A DNA stretch of 6,196 bases from CAZVUW01 sp964629825 (GTDB lineage Bacteria; Actinomycetota; Nitriliruptoria; Euzebyales; Egibacteraceae): positions 1 through 6,196 of the forward strand of contig CAZVUW010000135.1 of the NCBI GenBank assembly GCA_964629825.1, in the 5' to 3' direction. The notes under the pieces were generated by a model, which ran no database searches, had not been told where the DNA came from, and saw nothing but the letters and a program-made list of their open reading frames with translations. Shown here piece by piece: positions 5,956 to 6,196 of the stretch. Within the stretch, counting starts at the first letter, position 1. The number at the start of each line of letters is the position of its first letter. A program made the translations under genes and the position numbers.

Positions 5956-5960
5956 CCTCC
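5956..5960 (-). promoter_or_regulatory. Ribosome binding site of the Tat-exported protein
   Basis: GGAGG on the minus strand lies 9 nt before the ATG at 5946 and supports that start, which also places the RR motif correctly near the N terminus. Confidence 0.65.
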
Positions 5961-5984
5961 GACGACGGTCACGGATGCAACCAT

Positions 5985-6029
5985 GGATGGCACTGTAACC
6001 CACGGCGCCGTGCGAGCACTACGCCATCC
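5985..6029. promoter_or_regulatory. Nested inverted repeats in the divergent intergenic region, candidate operator
   Basis: A perfect 12-bp palindrome CACGGCGCCGTG (6001-6012) lies almost concentric within an outer inverted repeat, GGATGGC (5985-5991) and GCCATCC (6023-6029). Centres are 6006.5 and 6007. GTGCGAGCAC (6010-6019) is a further small inverted repeat. The element lies between divergent starts at 5946 (minus) and 6063 (plus), where a regulator or RNA hairpin could act on both. No convincing -35/-10 pair was found on either strand; TTGACG on the minus strand (6036-6031) looks like a -35 but has no good -10 at 16-18 nt. Confidence 0.35.
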
Positions 6030-6048
6030 GCGTCAAGATTCCTACGCA

Positions 6049-6054
6049 GGGGGG
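6049..6054 (+). promoter_or_regulatory. Ribosome binding site favouring the GTG 6063 start of the sugar transferase
   Basis: A run of six G (in AGGGGGGA) lies 8 nt before GTG 6063 but 20 nt before ATG 6075, so the GTG is the likelier start and adds MPQP to the protein. Confidence 0.5.
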
Positions 6055-6062
6055 ATTGGTCA

Positions 6063-6196
6063 GTGCCACAGCCTATGACCGACGCCATCAAGCGGGCAAT
6101 CGACATCGTGGTCGCCGCGGTGGCACTGGTGGTGCTGGCGGTGCCGATGGGCGTCATCGCATGGCTGGTACGGCGTGACCTGGGCTCGCCCGTGCT
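6063..6196 (+). CDS. Bacterial sugar transferase (phosphoglycosyl transferase), 3' end outside window
   Basis: Only the first 44 codons are visible. KRAIDIVVAAVALVVLAVP followed by MGVIAWLVRRDLGSPV matches the N-terminal pattern of the bacterial sugar transferase family (monotopic phosphoglycosyl transferases such as PglC, WcaJ C-terminal domains and EpsL-like enzymes). It has a basic KR-x-x-D start, a re-entrant hydrophobic helix interrupted by Pro28, then a basic/acidic turn and G-S-P-V that normally leads into FRQ-R-G. These enzymes transfer a sugar phosphate from a UDP-sugar to undecaprenyl phosphate, starting repeat-unit assembly. The short N terminus indicates the small form without extra membrane helices. 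Catalytic residues lie outside the window. The start is GTG 6063 by Shine-Dalgarno spacing; ATG 6075 is the alternative. It continues the polysaccharide theme of the upstream operon after the minus-strand insertion. Confidence 0.83.
   Translation, partial: MPQPMTDAIKRAIDIVVAAVALVVLAVPMGVIAWLVRRDLGSPV

Noticed and set aside
5365..6078. 237-residue plus-strand frame across the minus-strand genes
   Set aside because: It is antisense to the Tat gene and the 47-residue ORF and runs through the terminator hairpin; it lacks recognisable domains, while the minus strand has a clear Tat signal and ribosome binding sites.
5969..6157. 62-residue minus-strand frame over the intergenic region and sugar transferase start
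   Set aside because: Overlaps the recognised sugar transferase N terminus; Ser/Thr/Ala low-complexity with no ribosome binding site support.

Overview
The window is very GC-rich, with third codon positions almost always G or C, and it is densely packed. The genes are joined by 1-17 nt stop/start overlaps, and most of them end in TGA. It reads as an actinobacterial (Actinomycetota) chromosome. The lineage cannot be fixed from sequence alone. The Tat signal peptide style and the HprK-like/PqqD-like gene pair suit deep-branching actinobacteria, but that is an impression and not a measurement.

Layout. (1) Positions 1-5384 hold one tightly coupled plus-strand operon. It encodes a GT4 glycosyltransferase (5' end outside the window), a GNAT-type acyltransferase with two repeated halves, a polytopic membrane protein resembling Wzy/EpsG-like polysaccharide polymerases, an HPr-kinase-like P-loop protein, a PqqD-like small protein, and a protein of unknown function. 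The reading frame of that last gene is interrupted by an in-frame TGA at 4590-4592. (2) A perfect 14-bp hairpin at 5392-5423 separates this operon from a convergent two-gene minus-strand unit. That unit encodes a Tat-exported protein with eight cysteines (5946 to 5602) and, 12 nt after it, an easily missed 47-residue ORF (5589 to 5446). (3) A divergent intergenic region of about 100 bp carries nested inverted repeats. It is followed by the start of a plus-strand bacterial sugar transferase (phosphoglycosyl transferase), cut by the window end.

How it may fit together. The glycosyltransferase, acyltransferase, membrane protein and initiating sugar transferase indicate an extracellular or capsular polysaccharide locus. 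The HprK-like, PqqD-like and unknown proteins form a second module. Related pairs are known from lasso-peptide and other RiPP clusters and from exosortase-linked polysaccharide loci. Here the module lies beside two small minus-strand genes, one exported and Cys-rich and one peptide-sized. A peptide or small secreted protein modified by this module and displayed with the polysaccharide is an attractive inference, but the sequence does not prove it. The most concrete anomaly is the in-frame TGA, which is followed at a plausible distance by a hairpin resembling a bacterial SECIS. A sequencing error, a nonsense mutation and selenocysteine recoding all remain possible.
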